Assembly: GCA_900469445.1 (NCBI GenBank)
Contig: UBXM01000045.1
Location: 1-64,000, forward strand
Source of the DNA: Hyphomicrobiales bacterium
GTDB lineage: Bacteria; Pseudomonadota; Alphaproteobacteria; Rhizobiales; Rhizobiaceae
Direction of reading: 5' to 3'
DNA: 64,000 bases
Below the pieces are notes generated by a model, which was not told where the DNA came from, did not search any database, and saw only the letters and a program-made list of their open reading frames with translations. Shown in pieces: positions 42,582-51,188 of the stretch. Numbering within the stretch: the stretch's first letter is position 1; each line of letters opens with the position of its first letter. The translations under genes and the position numbers were made by a program.

Positions 42582-45500
42582 CGGTCAGTCTCCAAAAGAC
42601 GGGAGGCGATCGCCGAAAAACCGGCAAGCGGGAGCGGCAGCCAGTGCGGCCGGCTGCGGACTTCGTAAGCCACTTCATAAGCGGCCTTTTCGAGCAGGAA
42701 GAGATCGAGCACCCGGTCGCGGTTCTGGTTCGATTGCATCAGTGCATCGGATTTCTCGACCGCGGTGAAATAGGCGCTTAGGAAAGCCGGTTCGGCCAGT
42801 TCGATGAAGCGAGTAATCAGCTGGCGGTGGCGAATGTCGTCCACCTCGCTCACCACTTCCCGGTCCATATCGGCTGCGGCGGCAAGGTAGCTCAGCGAGC
42901 GCAACAGCCCGGCGACATCGCGCAACGGGTTGGTCTTGGCCCTGCGCTCCGCCAGCGTCTTTGTCGGCTCGCCCTCGAAATCGATGATATAGGCATCGCT
43001 TTCGGCAACCAGGATCTGGCCGAGATGGAAGTCGCCGTGGTGGCGCGTTTTCAGCGTGCCGCCGGTCGCTTCCGTCAGCCGTCCGGCAAGTGCGGTCAGC
43101 TCATCGCGGCGGGCGATCAGCGATCTGGCGATTTCGGCAAGCTCGCCTTCCAGCCCGTCGACCGTGCCTTCCAGAATGGTCAGGCTCTGGCTGATCTGAT
43201 CGGCCACTGCGCGGCGGGCCGCTGCAACATCCTCCTTCGTGCCCCATTCCGGCTTGAAGGCCTCGTCATCGGTATTTTCAGCCAGCGCCACATGCAGCTC
43301 GCCGAGCCGGGTTCCGATCGTGGCAGCAAAGTCGACCAGCGGCTTGAAATGCTCATCCGCGGCACTGCCATCGATCCCGGTCACCACGATCTCATCGATC
43401 GAGCGGCGCAGATTGCCGAGCATCCAGTTCCAGGCATCACCCTGGTTGCGGATCGCCTTCTGCACGATGATCAGCGTATGAAGCGTGCCGTCAGGCCCGG
43501 TTCGCGTCACCTCGCCAAGCAGTTGTGCGGTGTTCCGGTAGCCGATCCTGGTGAGATGACGGGTCATCTCCACTTCCGGATGGATGCCGGGGAAGATGTG
43601 ACGGATCAGCTTCACCATCGCCTGATCACCGACGATCAGCGAACTGTTGGACTGTTCGGCCGACAGCCAATGCACCGGCAGGTCATCGGAAATCTCCAGC
43701 TTGTCGAGATGGTCCGTGCCGATGAAATCCAGCGATCCGGTGCGGCCGGAAATCGAGGCCCGCTCGGATAGTCCGCGCAGTATCGCCCGTGCGAAACTCT
43801 CATGCGCAAAACCGTCGGTCAGGAAACCGACACGGCGGCCTTGCCGCAACCGCGCCATCGCCAGCTGCTGCGCAAGAGCGGTCGGGAAACTGTCGTCCCA
43901 GGAAACAGCGAGCGGCAGAAGATAGCTGTCCATCCGCCCGGCTATATCGGCTTCCAATTCGCCAAGCAGGATATTGTTGGCAAACGGCAGCGGCGTTGCC
44001 GAAATCAGCGAAGCATGGTTGAGGATCTGGCCCTTCGAGCCGAACCAGCGCCGCATGGTGAGGTAGCCCGGCAAGACCTCGTTCGACATCGTGTCGGAAA
44101 GCTTCGGCTGGTCGAGCAATTCCTGCAGGTCGCGGCGAACCACCATGGTCACCATGTCCTTCACCTGTTCCGGCGGCGCCTTGCGCCAGCTCGGACCGTC
44201 TGAATCGGCCTCCAGCTGGAACCAGAAAAAACCATAGGGCGGCAGTGTCAGCAGATAGGTCAATTGCCCGATCGGCGGGAAAGGCGACATGCCGGTAAGC
44301 TCAATCGGCACGGACCCCTCGAACTTGGAGAGATCCAGCTCCACCGCCTGCGGCAGGCGCGAAAGATTTGCGACACAGAGGATCGTCTCTCCCTCATGCT
44401 GACGCAGATAGGCCATGATCTTGCGGTTGCCGGGTGTGAGGAATTTCAGCGAGCCGCGCCCGAAGGCCGGATGGCGGTTGCGCAGCGCCAGCATACGGCG
44501 GGTCCAGTTGAGCAGCGAATGCGCATCCGCCCCCTGAGCTTCGACATTGACCGCCTCATAGCCATAGAGCGGGTCCATCACCGGCGGCAGCACGAGGCGC
44601 GCGGGGTCACCCTTGGAAAAACCGCCATTGCGGTCCGGCGACCATTGCATCGGGGTGCGCACGCCATCGCGGTCGCCGAGATAGATATTGTCGCCCATGC
44701 CGATCTCGTCGCCGTAATAAAGGACCGGTGTACCGGGCATGGAGAGGAGCAGCGCATTCATCAGCTCGATGCGCCGCCGGTCGCGTTCCATCAACGGCGC
44801 GAGACGCCTGCGAATGCCGAGATTGATGCGTGCCCGACGGTCTGCGGCATAGGTGTTCCACAGGTAGTCGCGCTCCTCGTCGGTCACCATTTCCAGCGTC
44901 AGTTCGTCATGGTTGCGAAGAAAGATCGCCCATTGGCAGTTTTCCGGAATTTCCGGCGTCTGGCGCATGATGTCGGTGATCGGGAACCGGTCTTCCTTGG
45001 CGATCGCCATATACATGCGCGGCATCAGCGGGAAGTGGAACGCCATGTTGCATTCGTCGCCATCGCCGAAATACTCGCTCGTATCCTCCGGCCACTGGTT
45101 GGCTTCGGCCAGGAGCATCTTGCCGGGATGGCTTTCGTCGAGCGCCGCACGGATCTGCTTCAGGATGTCGTGGGTCTCGGGCAGGTTCTCGTTATTCGTG
45201 CCCTCGCGCTCGATCAGATAGGGAATGGCATCGAGCCGGAAACCGTCGATCCCGGTATCCGCCCAATAGCGCATCACCTTCAGCAATTCCTCCAGCACCT
45301 GCGGATTGTCGAAATTGAGGTCCGGCTGGTGCGAATAGAAGCGGTGCCAGTAATAGGCGCCGGCGACCGGATCCCAGGTCCAGTTCGACTTTTCCGTATC
45401 GAGGAAGATGATCCGCGTTTCGGGAAATTTCTGGTCGCTATCGGACCAGACGTAGAAATCCCGTTCCGGCGATCCCTCCGGCGCATGGCGCGCGCGCTGA

Positions 45501-45877
45501 AACCATGGATGCTGGTCGGATGTGTGGTTGATGACGAGCTCGATGATGACGCGAATGCCGCGTTCATGGGCTGCATCCACGAAGGACCGAAAATCCTCCA
45601 TCGTGCCGTAGTCCGGGCTGACATTGCCGTAATCGGCGATGTCGTAGCCATCGTCGCGGCGTGGGGAGGGGAAGAACGGCAGGAGCCAGATCGCATTGGC
45701 GCCGAGCGACGCGATATGATCGAGCTTCTCGTGCAGCCCCTTGAAGTCGCCGATCCCGTCACCGTTGCTGTCGTGAAACGACTTCACATGCAGCTGGTAG
45801 ATGATCGCATCCTTGTACCACAACGGATCGTCACCCTGCGGCTGCTGGCCCATCGCATCCGTCATGCTGTTGGTCAT
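42578..45877 (-). CDS. treS: Trehalose synthase fused to maltokinase (TreS-Pep2)
   Basis: This 1099-residue bifunctional protein converts trehalose to maltose and phosphorylates maltose to maltose-1-phosphate. Residues 1 to about 560 are the GH13 TreS domain (nucleophile D216 in GFRLDAIPYLIEREG, and FLRNHDELTLEMV). From about residue 600 comes the aminoglycoside-phosphotransferase-like maltokinase. Its catalytic block is HGDFHLGQILV (D949), followed by IDFEGEPTKTLAERRAK. ATG 45877 is chosen over an upstream frame start. It begins 23 bases after glgE and overlaps glgB by four bases. Confidence 0.96.
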   Translation of the reverse strand: MTNSMTDAMGQQPQGDDPLWYKDAIIYQLHVKSFHDSNGDGIGDFKGLHEKLDHIASLGANAIWLLPFFPSPRRDDGYDIADYGNVSPDYGTMEDFRSFVDAAHERGIRVIIELVINHTSDQHPWFQRARHAPEGSPERDFYVWSDSDQKFPETRIIFLDTEKSNWTWDPVAGAYYWHRFYSHQPDLNFDNPQVLEELLKVMRYWADTGIDGFRLDAIPYLIEREGTNNENLPETHDILKQIRAALDESHPGKMLLAEANQWPEDTSEYFGDGDECNMAFHFPLMPRMYMAIAKEDRFPITDIMRQTPEIPENCQWAIFLRNHDELTLEMVTDEERDYLWNTYAADRRARINLGIRRRLAPLMERDRRRIELMNALLLSMPGTPVLYYGDEIGMGDNIYLGDRDGVRTPMQWSPDRNGGFSKGDPARLVLPPVMDPLYGYEAVNVEAQGADAHSLLNWTRRMLALRNRHPAFGRGSLKFLTPGNRKIMAYLRQHEGETILCVANLSRLPQAVELDLSKFEGSVPIELTGMSPFPPIGQLTYLLTLPPYGFFWFQLEADSDGPSWRKAPPEQVKDMVTMVVRRDLQELLDQPKLSDTMSNEVLPGYLTMRRWFGSKGQILNHASLISATPLPFANNILLGELEADIAGRMDSYLLPLAVSWDDSFPTALAQQLAMARLRQGRRVGFLTDGFAHESFARAILRGLSERASISGRTGSLDFIGTDHLDKLEISDDLPVHWLSAEQSNSSLIVGDQAMVKLIRHIFPGIHPEVEMTRHLTRIGYRNTAQLLGEVTRTGPDGTLHTLIIVQKAIRNQGDAWNWMLGNLRRSIDEIVVTGIDGSAADEHFKPLVDFAATIGTRLGELHVALAENTDDEAFKPEWGTKEDVAAARRAVADQISQSLTILEGTVDGLEGELAEIARSLIARRDELTALAGRLTEATGGTLKTRHHGDFHLGQILVAESDAYIIDFEGEPTKTLAERRAKTNPLRDVAGLLRSLSYLAAAADMDREVVSEVDDIRHRQLITRFIELAEPAFLSAYFTAVEKSDALMQSNQNRDRVLDLFLLEKAAYEVAYEVRSRPHWLPLPLAGFSAIASRLLETDR

Positions 45878-45900
45878 GAAATCCACGGCGCATTCCTCCC

Positions 45901-48900
45901 TTATCTGACACGCCAAATGGCGAACGGCAGTCCTGCCTGCGGGTCGAGCCGCAGGCGCTGGATTTTTCCTGTCCAGGTGAACCGGTTGCCGGCGATCAGG
46001 TCTTCCAGTTGAAGCGATGCATGGTCGGGAAGGTTCGACGACCAGAGCGGAATTTCGACATCCGCTTCATGCGCATTGTAAGGGTCGAGATTGACGGCGA
46101 TCAGCAGCACGTTTTCGCGCCCCGCGCTCGCCTTCTCGAAGAACATGATATTGTCGTTCCAGGCTGTCAGAAGCTGCAGGCCGAGATGCGAATGCAGCGC
46201 CGGGTTCTCGCGACGGATGCGGTTTAGAAGCGCGATCTCGCCCTTGATGTTGCCGGGCCGGTCATAATCCCAGGCGCGGATCTCGTATTTCTCGGAATCC
46301 GCATATTCCTTGCGCTTGGCATCCGGCCGGCCTTCGCAAAGTTCGAAACCGTTATAGACACCCCAGAGACCCGACAGCGTGGCGGCAAGGGCGGCCCGGA
46401 TCAGATAGGCCGGTCGCGGCGCGTTCTGCAGAAAATCCGGGTTGATATCGTGGGTGTTGACGAAGAAATGCGGCCGGAAGAATTCCTTCGGCTCTTCCGT
46501 GGTGATCTCGCGCATATATTCTTCGAGTTCCCACTTGGCATTGCGCCAGGTGAAATAGGTGTAGGACTGCGAAAACCCGACCTTGGCCAGCCGGTACATC
46601 ACCTTGGGTTTGGTGAAGGCTTCCGACAGGAACACGACATCCGGATGCCGCGCGCGAATATCGGCGATCATCCATTCCCAGAACGGAAACGGCTTGGTGT
46701 GCGGGTTGTCGACGCGGAACAGTTTTACCCCGTTATCAACCCATGTCTGCACGACATCGCGCAGCTCCACCCACAGCGAGGGCACAGCCTCGCAGGCGTA
46801 GAAATCGACATTGACGATGTCCTCGTATTTCTTCGGCGGGTTTTCCGCATAACGGATCGTCCCGTCCGGCCGCCAGTCGAACCAGCCGGGATGCGATTTC
46901 AGCCAAGGGTGATCGGGCGATGCCTGGATGGCGAGATCGAGCGCGATCTCCAGCCCATGCTCTTCCGCCGCATCCACCAGCCGGCGAAAATCCTCGAACG
47001 TGCCGAGTTCGGGATGGATGTCGGCATGCCCGCCATCCGGCGAGCCGATCGCATAGGGACTGCCCGGATCGGCCGGGCCGGGTGTCAGCGTATTGTTCTT
47101 GCCCTTGCGGTTCGTGCTTCCGATCGGGTGGATCGGCGGGAAATAAAGCACGTCGAACCCCATCTCGCGGATGGCCGGAAGCCGGGCGATGACGTCGTCG
47201 AACGTGCCGTGCCGGTTCGGATCACCGCTCTGCGAGCGCGGAAAGATCTGGTACCAGCTGGCAAAGGCTGCCGCCGTCCGCTCCGCATCCACCGGGATGA
47301 CCTGCGAGCGAACACGGTGCGGACGTCGATCGGCCTTCGCCATAAGCTCGGCGGTCTCGGGCAGAAGCAAGGTCTGTATCCGCTGCTTGTCCTGCTCCGC
47401 CGTCAGCTGGTCGAACAGCTTTTGCAGCCTCGGCTTCAAATCGCCGGAAGCATGATCCAGCGCATCGAGCACCAGATTGATGCCTTCCTGGATTTCGAGC
47501 CTGATGTCGAGGCCAGCTTCATGCTTCTTGGTGAACTCGTAGCGAAAGATCTGGAACGGGTTCTTCCAGCCCTCGACGGCAAACTCGTGCCGGCCCATGC
47601 GCTTCAGTGGAAATTCCGCCCGCCAGCGATCGTTGAGCACCAGTTGCATCGGCACTTCCTGCCAGTCCTCGTCATCGGCGCAGCGGTAGAGGAGGGCGGC
47701 GGCAAGCGGATCATGCCCATCGCCGAAAATGTCGGCCTCGACCTGCAGCATTTCTCCCACGACCCGCTTCACCACGAACCGGCCTTCATCCACCGTCGGT
47801 GTGATCTTTTCGATCGCCAGCCGCGGCGTGGCGGCGGCATCATTGGCGCTCGGCACAGGCACGGCATCGACGATCGGTTCGGAAACATAGCCCTCGAAAA
47901 TGCGGATCTCGCCGGGCTTCAGCTTCAGCCTTGCGTCGAACACCTCCGTCTCATCTTCCGGTGCCACCAGCGGCAGGAAAGGCGAGGCCGCCTCGCGCAG
48001 CACGTTGAAAGGCGCAGGAGCGGTCTTGCGCAGATCCCGGTTCAGAAGCACGACGCGCATCTTTTCCGAAGCGCGGCTGTCTTCCTCGTCGGTCTGGAAA
48101 AGCCCGACCACCGGCCCCTGGCTCGCCGAGACGAGTTTCAGCGGTCGCCGGGCAAAACCGGCTGCCGTCTTGTTCGGTGTGCCGTTGATCTCGCGGATTT
48201 CGGCGGAAAGGTCATAAGCGCCCTGATCCTTCAGGCTCCGAAGGCCGGAACCGTCGCCATGCAGCGGATCGAGCGGCAGGGATACGCCATATTCGAACCC
48301 CATCGGGATCATCAACCCGCTGGTAAAGGTCGAGGCGAGTTTCAGCGCGCGCACCGCCTTGCGCTTCAGAACCTCGCAGCCGTCGGTGCCATGGGCGATG
48401 CGCTTGCCGAACGGCGCTTCGGGAAAGGCGATCTGGTAACCGAGATCACGCTGGATCTGGTATTCGTCCATGATCCAGCGTTCTTCCATGTCCCACCAGG
48501 CAAGCGAGGAAAAACTGCCATCCATGCCGGTGCCGGAAAGCGCCTTGCGGTCGGCAAAGGCACTTCCCGGCGTCCAGGCGACAAAGATCGTCTCGAGCTT
48601 CGAGCGTTGGGCAAGAGCGATGAGATCGTGCCACGCTTCCGGCGCGACCCGGCCGATACCGATGCAGCGGAACCCGGCGACGCCGATCTCTGCAAGTGAG
48701 ACAAGCCGCTCGCGCCAGCCCTGCAGCTGTCGTGTCTCGGCGAGAAAATCGATGGTCCGCGCGCCTACCTGCTGCGGCTTCAGCCGAGGATCGGCGGCGA
48801 CAGGCGGGGCATGTTCGCGGTCGGCAGCAATCTGGTCGATGACCAGATCGAGCATGAATTTCAATTCATGCTCCCGTGCCGCCGAAACCAGCGCAGCGAT

Positions 48901-49155
48901 TGCTTCGGCGGGATCGGCGGCAAGGCCGAGCGCCGGGTCCGTTCGGTTGAAATCCCGGCTCGTGAATATGCTGGCACCGGCACCGCGCTCGTAAATCGGA
49001 CCGGAAAGCACGGTATCGAAGCCAAGATCGCGGGCATGGGCAAACACCTCTCGCCATGCCTCCATGCCGCGCAACGCCAGCGGATGCACATAATAAATCT
49101 GTGGCGGCAGGTCGGTGAGCGAAATGCGGGAAGCGAATTGCGGGCGCGTGTTCAT
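45901..49155 (-). CDS. glgE: Maltosyltransferase GlgE with an extra N-terminal amylase-like domain
   Basis: This 1084-residue protein extends alpha-1,4-glucan using maltose-1-phosphate. The canonical GlgE part starts near residue 445. It contains nucleophile D816 in KLFRVDNPHTKPFPFW, acid/base E845 in FLSEAFTKPKVMY and D903 in FVNTHDINPDF, spaced 29 and 58 residues apart as in the characterised Streptomyces enzyme. Residues about 10-430 form a second GH13-like domain whose active-site text has decayed (GFRCIGIGRV instead of GFRxDA, DLVIDQIA instead of DxVxNH). It is therefore probably a non-catalytic binding domain. It is the first gene of the glgE-treS-glgB operon. Confidence 0.96.
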   Translation of the reverse strand: MNTRPQFASRISLTDLPPQIYYVHPLALRGMEAWREVFAHARDLGFDTVLSGPIYERGAGASIFTSRDFNRTDPALGLAADPAEAIAALVSAAREHELKFMLDLVIDQIAADREHAPPVAADPRLKPQQVGARTIDFLAETRQLQGWRERLVSLAEIGVAGFRCIGIGRVAPEAWHDLIALAQRSKLETIFVAWTPGSAFADRKALSGTGMDGSFSSLAWWDMEERWIMDEYQIQRDLGYQIAFPEAPFGKRIAHGTDGCEVLKRKAVRALKLASTFTSGLMIPMGFEYGVSLPLDPLHGDGSGLRSLKDQGAYDLSAEIREINGTPNKTAAGFARRPLKLVSASQGPVVGLFQTDEEDSRASEKMRVVLLNRDLRKTAPAPFNVLREAASPFLPLVAPEDETEVFDARLKLKPGEIRIFEGYVSEPIVDAVPVPSANDAAATPRLAIEKITPTVDEGRFVVKRVVGEMLQVEADIFGDGHDPLAAALLYRCADDEDWQEVPMQLVLNDRWRAEFPLKRMGRHEFAVEGWKNPFQIFRYEFTKKHEAGLDIRLEIQEGINLVLDALDHASGDLKPRLQKLFDQLTAEQDKQRIQTLLLPETAELMAKADRRPHRVRSQVIPVDAERTAAAFASWYQIFPRSQSGDPNRHGTFDDVIARLPAIREMGFDVLYFPPIHPIGSTNRKGKNNTLTPGPADPGSPYAIGSPDGGHADIHPELGTFEDFRRLVDAAEEHGLEIALDLAIQASPDHPWLKSHPGWFDWRPDGTIRYAENPPKKYEDIVNVDFYACEAVPSLWVELRDVVQTWVDNGVKLFRVDNPHTKPFPFWEWMIADIRARHPDVVFLSEAFTKPKVMYRLAKVGFSQSYTYFTWRNAKWELEEYMREITTEEPKEFFRPHFFVNTHDINPDFLQNAPRPAYLIRAALAATLSGLWGVYNGFELCEGRPDAKRKEYADSEKYEIRAWDYDRPGNIKGEIALLNRIRRENPALHSHLGLQLLTAWNDNIMFFEKASAGRENVLLIAVNLDPYNAHEADVEIPLWSSNLPDHASLQLEDLIAGNRFTWTGKIQRLRLDPQAGLPFAIWRVR

Positions 49156-49524
49156 CGGTCTTGCCTTGCCTTGAGCGTTGGAGCAGTCGATTTGAGCCAC
49201 GAGGACCGTGGACTAACTGCGTTGCGGCTGGGCTGGTTCCGATAAAATTGTCGCCATTGGGGTGTGATTGCTGCGCCCGACACGATGCGTCAGGCCGAAA
49301 TCATTGATGTGACATGGCAATCAAAGGTTGCTTTGCCGTGATCTTTTTATGATCGGCTCGTCGCGGCCCCATTCCTTCATGGGTGTGATCGAACGTCGAT
49401 AGCGTCTATTTGTCTTCTCCAACCACGCCCGGTCGGCGAAGTTCCAGCTTCGCAAACGGGGTGGTTGCGACTAAGTCTTCATTGCGCGGGATTTCTGCGC
49501 GCGGGATTTCAGGAGGAGTACGAT
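49156..49524. other. Divergent intergenic region between glgE and the oxidoreductase gene
   Basis: These 369 bases must hold both divergent promoters. On the plus strand a long imperfect hairpin (49420-49467) lies in the presumed leader of the oxidoreductase gene. On the minus strand GGAAC at 49240-49236 resembles an EcfG -35 box, but the expected CGTT is only matched as AGTT at 17 bases, so I do not call a promoter. No ORF here looks real. Confidence 0.5.
49420..49467 (+). promoter_or_regulatory. Long hairpin in the leader of the oxidoreductase gene
   Basis: The outer arm (49420-49431) pairs with 49457-49467 with one bulge. The inner GCGAAG (49436-49441) pairs perfectly with CTTCGC (49448-49453) around a TTCCAG loop. 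No T-run follows, so it is not a simple terminator. A leader structure or a small RNA are both possible. Confidence 0.4.
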
Positions 49525-50523
49525 ATGGCGAAGCTGCGGATGGCGATGATTGGTCTTGGCATGGCGGCGGGCCATCACGCCCGCGCCTTGCTCGATCTTG
49601 CCGATCAGGTCGAATGTGTTGCGGCCTTCAGCCCGACAGCCGCACGCCGCGAAGCTTTCGCCGCTGAATACCCGATCCCCGTCGCGGACAGTCTCGACGC
49701 GATTTTCGACGATCCGGCGGTCGATGCGGTGCTTATCCTGACGCCTCCGAGCAGCCATTTCGAGCTTGTCGAACGCGCAGCGGCGGCGGGAAAACATATC
49801 CTTCTGGAAAAGCCGCTGGATATCAGCCTCGAACGGGCTGGGACCATCGTCGATGCGGCTGAAAAAGCCGGTGTGAAACTGGGTGTCGTGCTGCAGAACC
49901 GCTTCCGCCCCGCAGCGCTGGCGCTCGATCTCCTGGTCGTCACCGGCCGTCTCGGATCGCTGGTCGGTGCTTCCGCCGCCATCCGCAACTGGCGGCCGCA
50001 GAGCTATTACGACGTCGAGGGCAGGGGAACGCGGGCGCGCGACGGCGGCGGTGTTCTTCTCACCCAGGCCATCCACACGATCGACCTGCTCTTGAGTTAT
50101 GCCGGGACGCCGAAGGATGTCTCATCCTTCGTTTGCACCACGCCCATCCACAAAATGGAGACGGAAGACCTCGTCGCCGCCTCCTTCTCCTTCGAAAGCG
50201 GCGCGATCGGTACGCTCAACGCCACGACCGCAGCCTATCCCGGCCTGCCGGACCGGATCGAGCTGATCGGCACGGAAGGCACGGCGGTGCTCTCCGGCGA
50301 CACGCTGGAGGCGGCGTTCATGGATGGTACGGTGGCAAAGGTCGGGGGAGAGAGGTCGATCGGAACCGGCGCCGATCCGATGGCCTTCGGTCATGAGATG
50401 CACCGCGCCCTGATCGGCAATTTCATCGGCTCGATTACTGGCGAGGAGACATTGCGCATCACCGGCCACGATGCGCTGCAGGCTCACCGTTTTATCGAGC
50501 AGCTATTGGCCGCCAGCCGCTGA
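49525..50523 (+). CDS. Gfo/Idh/MocA family oxidoreductase
   Basis: This 332-residue NAD(P)-dependent dehydrogenase has the N-terminal Rossmann motif MIGLGMAAGHHARAL and the conserved EKPLDIS block. Its C-terminal substrate domain includes GGGVLLTQAIHTIDLLL, with the usual catalytic His. Members act on sugars, inositols and related polyols; the substrate is unknown. AGGAGG lies at a good distance from ATG 49525; an in-frame upstream start is rejected. It follows a structured leader. Confidence 0.9.
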   Translation: MAKLRMAMIGLGMAAGHHARALLDLADQVECVAAFSPTAARREAFAAEYPIPVADSLDAIFDDPAVDAVLILTPPSSHFELVERAAAAGKHILLEKPLDISLERAGTIVDAAEKAGVKLGVVLQNRFRPAALALDLLVVTGRLGSLVGASAAIRNWRPQSYYDVEGRGTRARDGGGVLLTQAIHTIDLLLSYAGTPKDVSSFVCTTPIHKMETEDLVAASFSFESGAIGTLNATTAAYPGLPDRIELIGTEGTAVLSGDTLEAAFMDGTVAKVGGERSIGTGADPMAFGHEMHRALIGNFIGSITGEETLRITGHDALQAHRFIEQLLAASR

Positions 50524-50527
50524 GGAG

Positions 50528-50845
50528 TTAAAGGCCCGCCGCCTTCCGCAGCTCCTCGGCCATGCGGCTGCGCCAGTCCTTGCCGGATGCCTTGAACCTG
50601 TCGAGCACGTCAGGATCGAGCCTCAGCGTCACCGCCACCTTCGGCGCCTCGATCTTCGGGCGGCCGCGGGCAGCAATCGCCTTTTCCATCTTCTCGGCCA
50701 TTTCGGGGAAGACTTCACGGAAGGGGCGGGCGTTTTTCATTTCCTCTTCAGTCCATGGCGGATTGTCGGAAACTTCGTCCCAATCTTCTTTCGAATAACC
50801 TCGGCCGGGCTGAAATTCGGTTTGCTTTTGAGGCTTGATATTCAT
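50528..50845 (-). CDS. brnA: BrnA-family antitoxin
   Basis: This 105-residue protein ends in the BrnA ribbon-helix-helix domain (KVAVTLRLDPDVLDRFKASG followed by WRSRMAEELRKA). The longer N-terminal half contains SDNPPWTEEEMKNARPF, typical for the family. It neutralises BrnT and represses the operon. Its ATG overlaps the brnT stop (ATGA). The stop lies four bases from that of the convergent oxidoreductase gene. Confidence 0.92.
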   Translation of the reverse strand: MNIKPQKQTEFQPGRGYSKEDWDEVSDNPPWTEEEMKNARPFREVFPEMAEKMEKAIAARGRPKIEAPKVAVTLRLDPDVLDRFKASGKDWRSRMAEELRKAAGL

Positions 50846-51090
50846 TCGATCAAACTCCTTTCATCCCGTCGCGCCGGGCGCATTGATATGACGGAAAGCG
50901 CTTCGGATCCGAGACTGACAAAGATCGCCGCGATCACTCCGTTCTGCAATCTGCCGATTGCCTTGCGTCGACCATTCTTCGCAGGAACGGTTACGGCAGA
51001 CAGGAAAAAGTCGAACGACAAATCTTTGAAATCGAGACCATGTTTCTCGATATTCGCATCCCGCTTCCGCTCGTCCCAGATGATCTTCAT
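50842..51090 (-). CDS. brnT: BrnT-family ribonuclease toxin
   Basis: This 82-residue toxin has the BrnT pattern WDERKRDANIEKHGLDF and the C-terminal ISMRPARRDERSLIE block. BrnT is a RelE-like RNase first described in Brucella, induced by stress. The toxin gene precedes the antitoxin gene, as is normal for brnTA. The sequence appears complete, though the middle (VTVPAKNGRRKAIGRLQNGV) lacks the common Arg-Pro spacing of Brucella BrnT and may vary in activity. Confidence 0.9.
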   Translation of the reverse strand: MKIIWDERKRDANIEKHGLDFKDLSFDFFLSAVTVPAKNGRRKAIGRLQNGVIAAIFVSLGSEALSVISMRPARRDERSLIE

Positions 51091-51188
51091 TATTCGTACA
51101 CGAAAAATCGCCGCCCGACAACGAGCGACGATCCGACGAAACGAAAGACGTTACAATCCCGCGATTGTAGGGGTTTTGATCGAAAAGA

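Noticed and set aside
46450..48699. A 749-codon open frame opposite glgE
   Set aside because: It is an antisense shadow; the minus strand carries a complete GlgE with all catalytic residues. The similar 582-codon frame opposite treS (44264-46012) is rejected for the same reason.
49236..49240. A GGAAC box upstream of glgE resembling an EcfG -35
   Set aside because: The -10 position reads AGTT rather than CGTT at 17 bases, so it misses the consensus; kept only as a remark.
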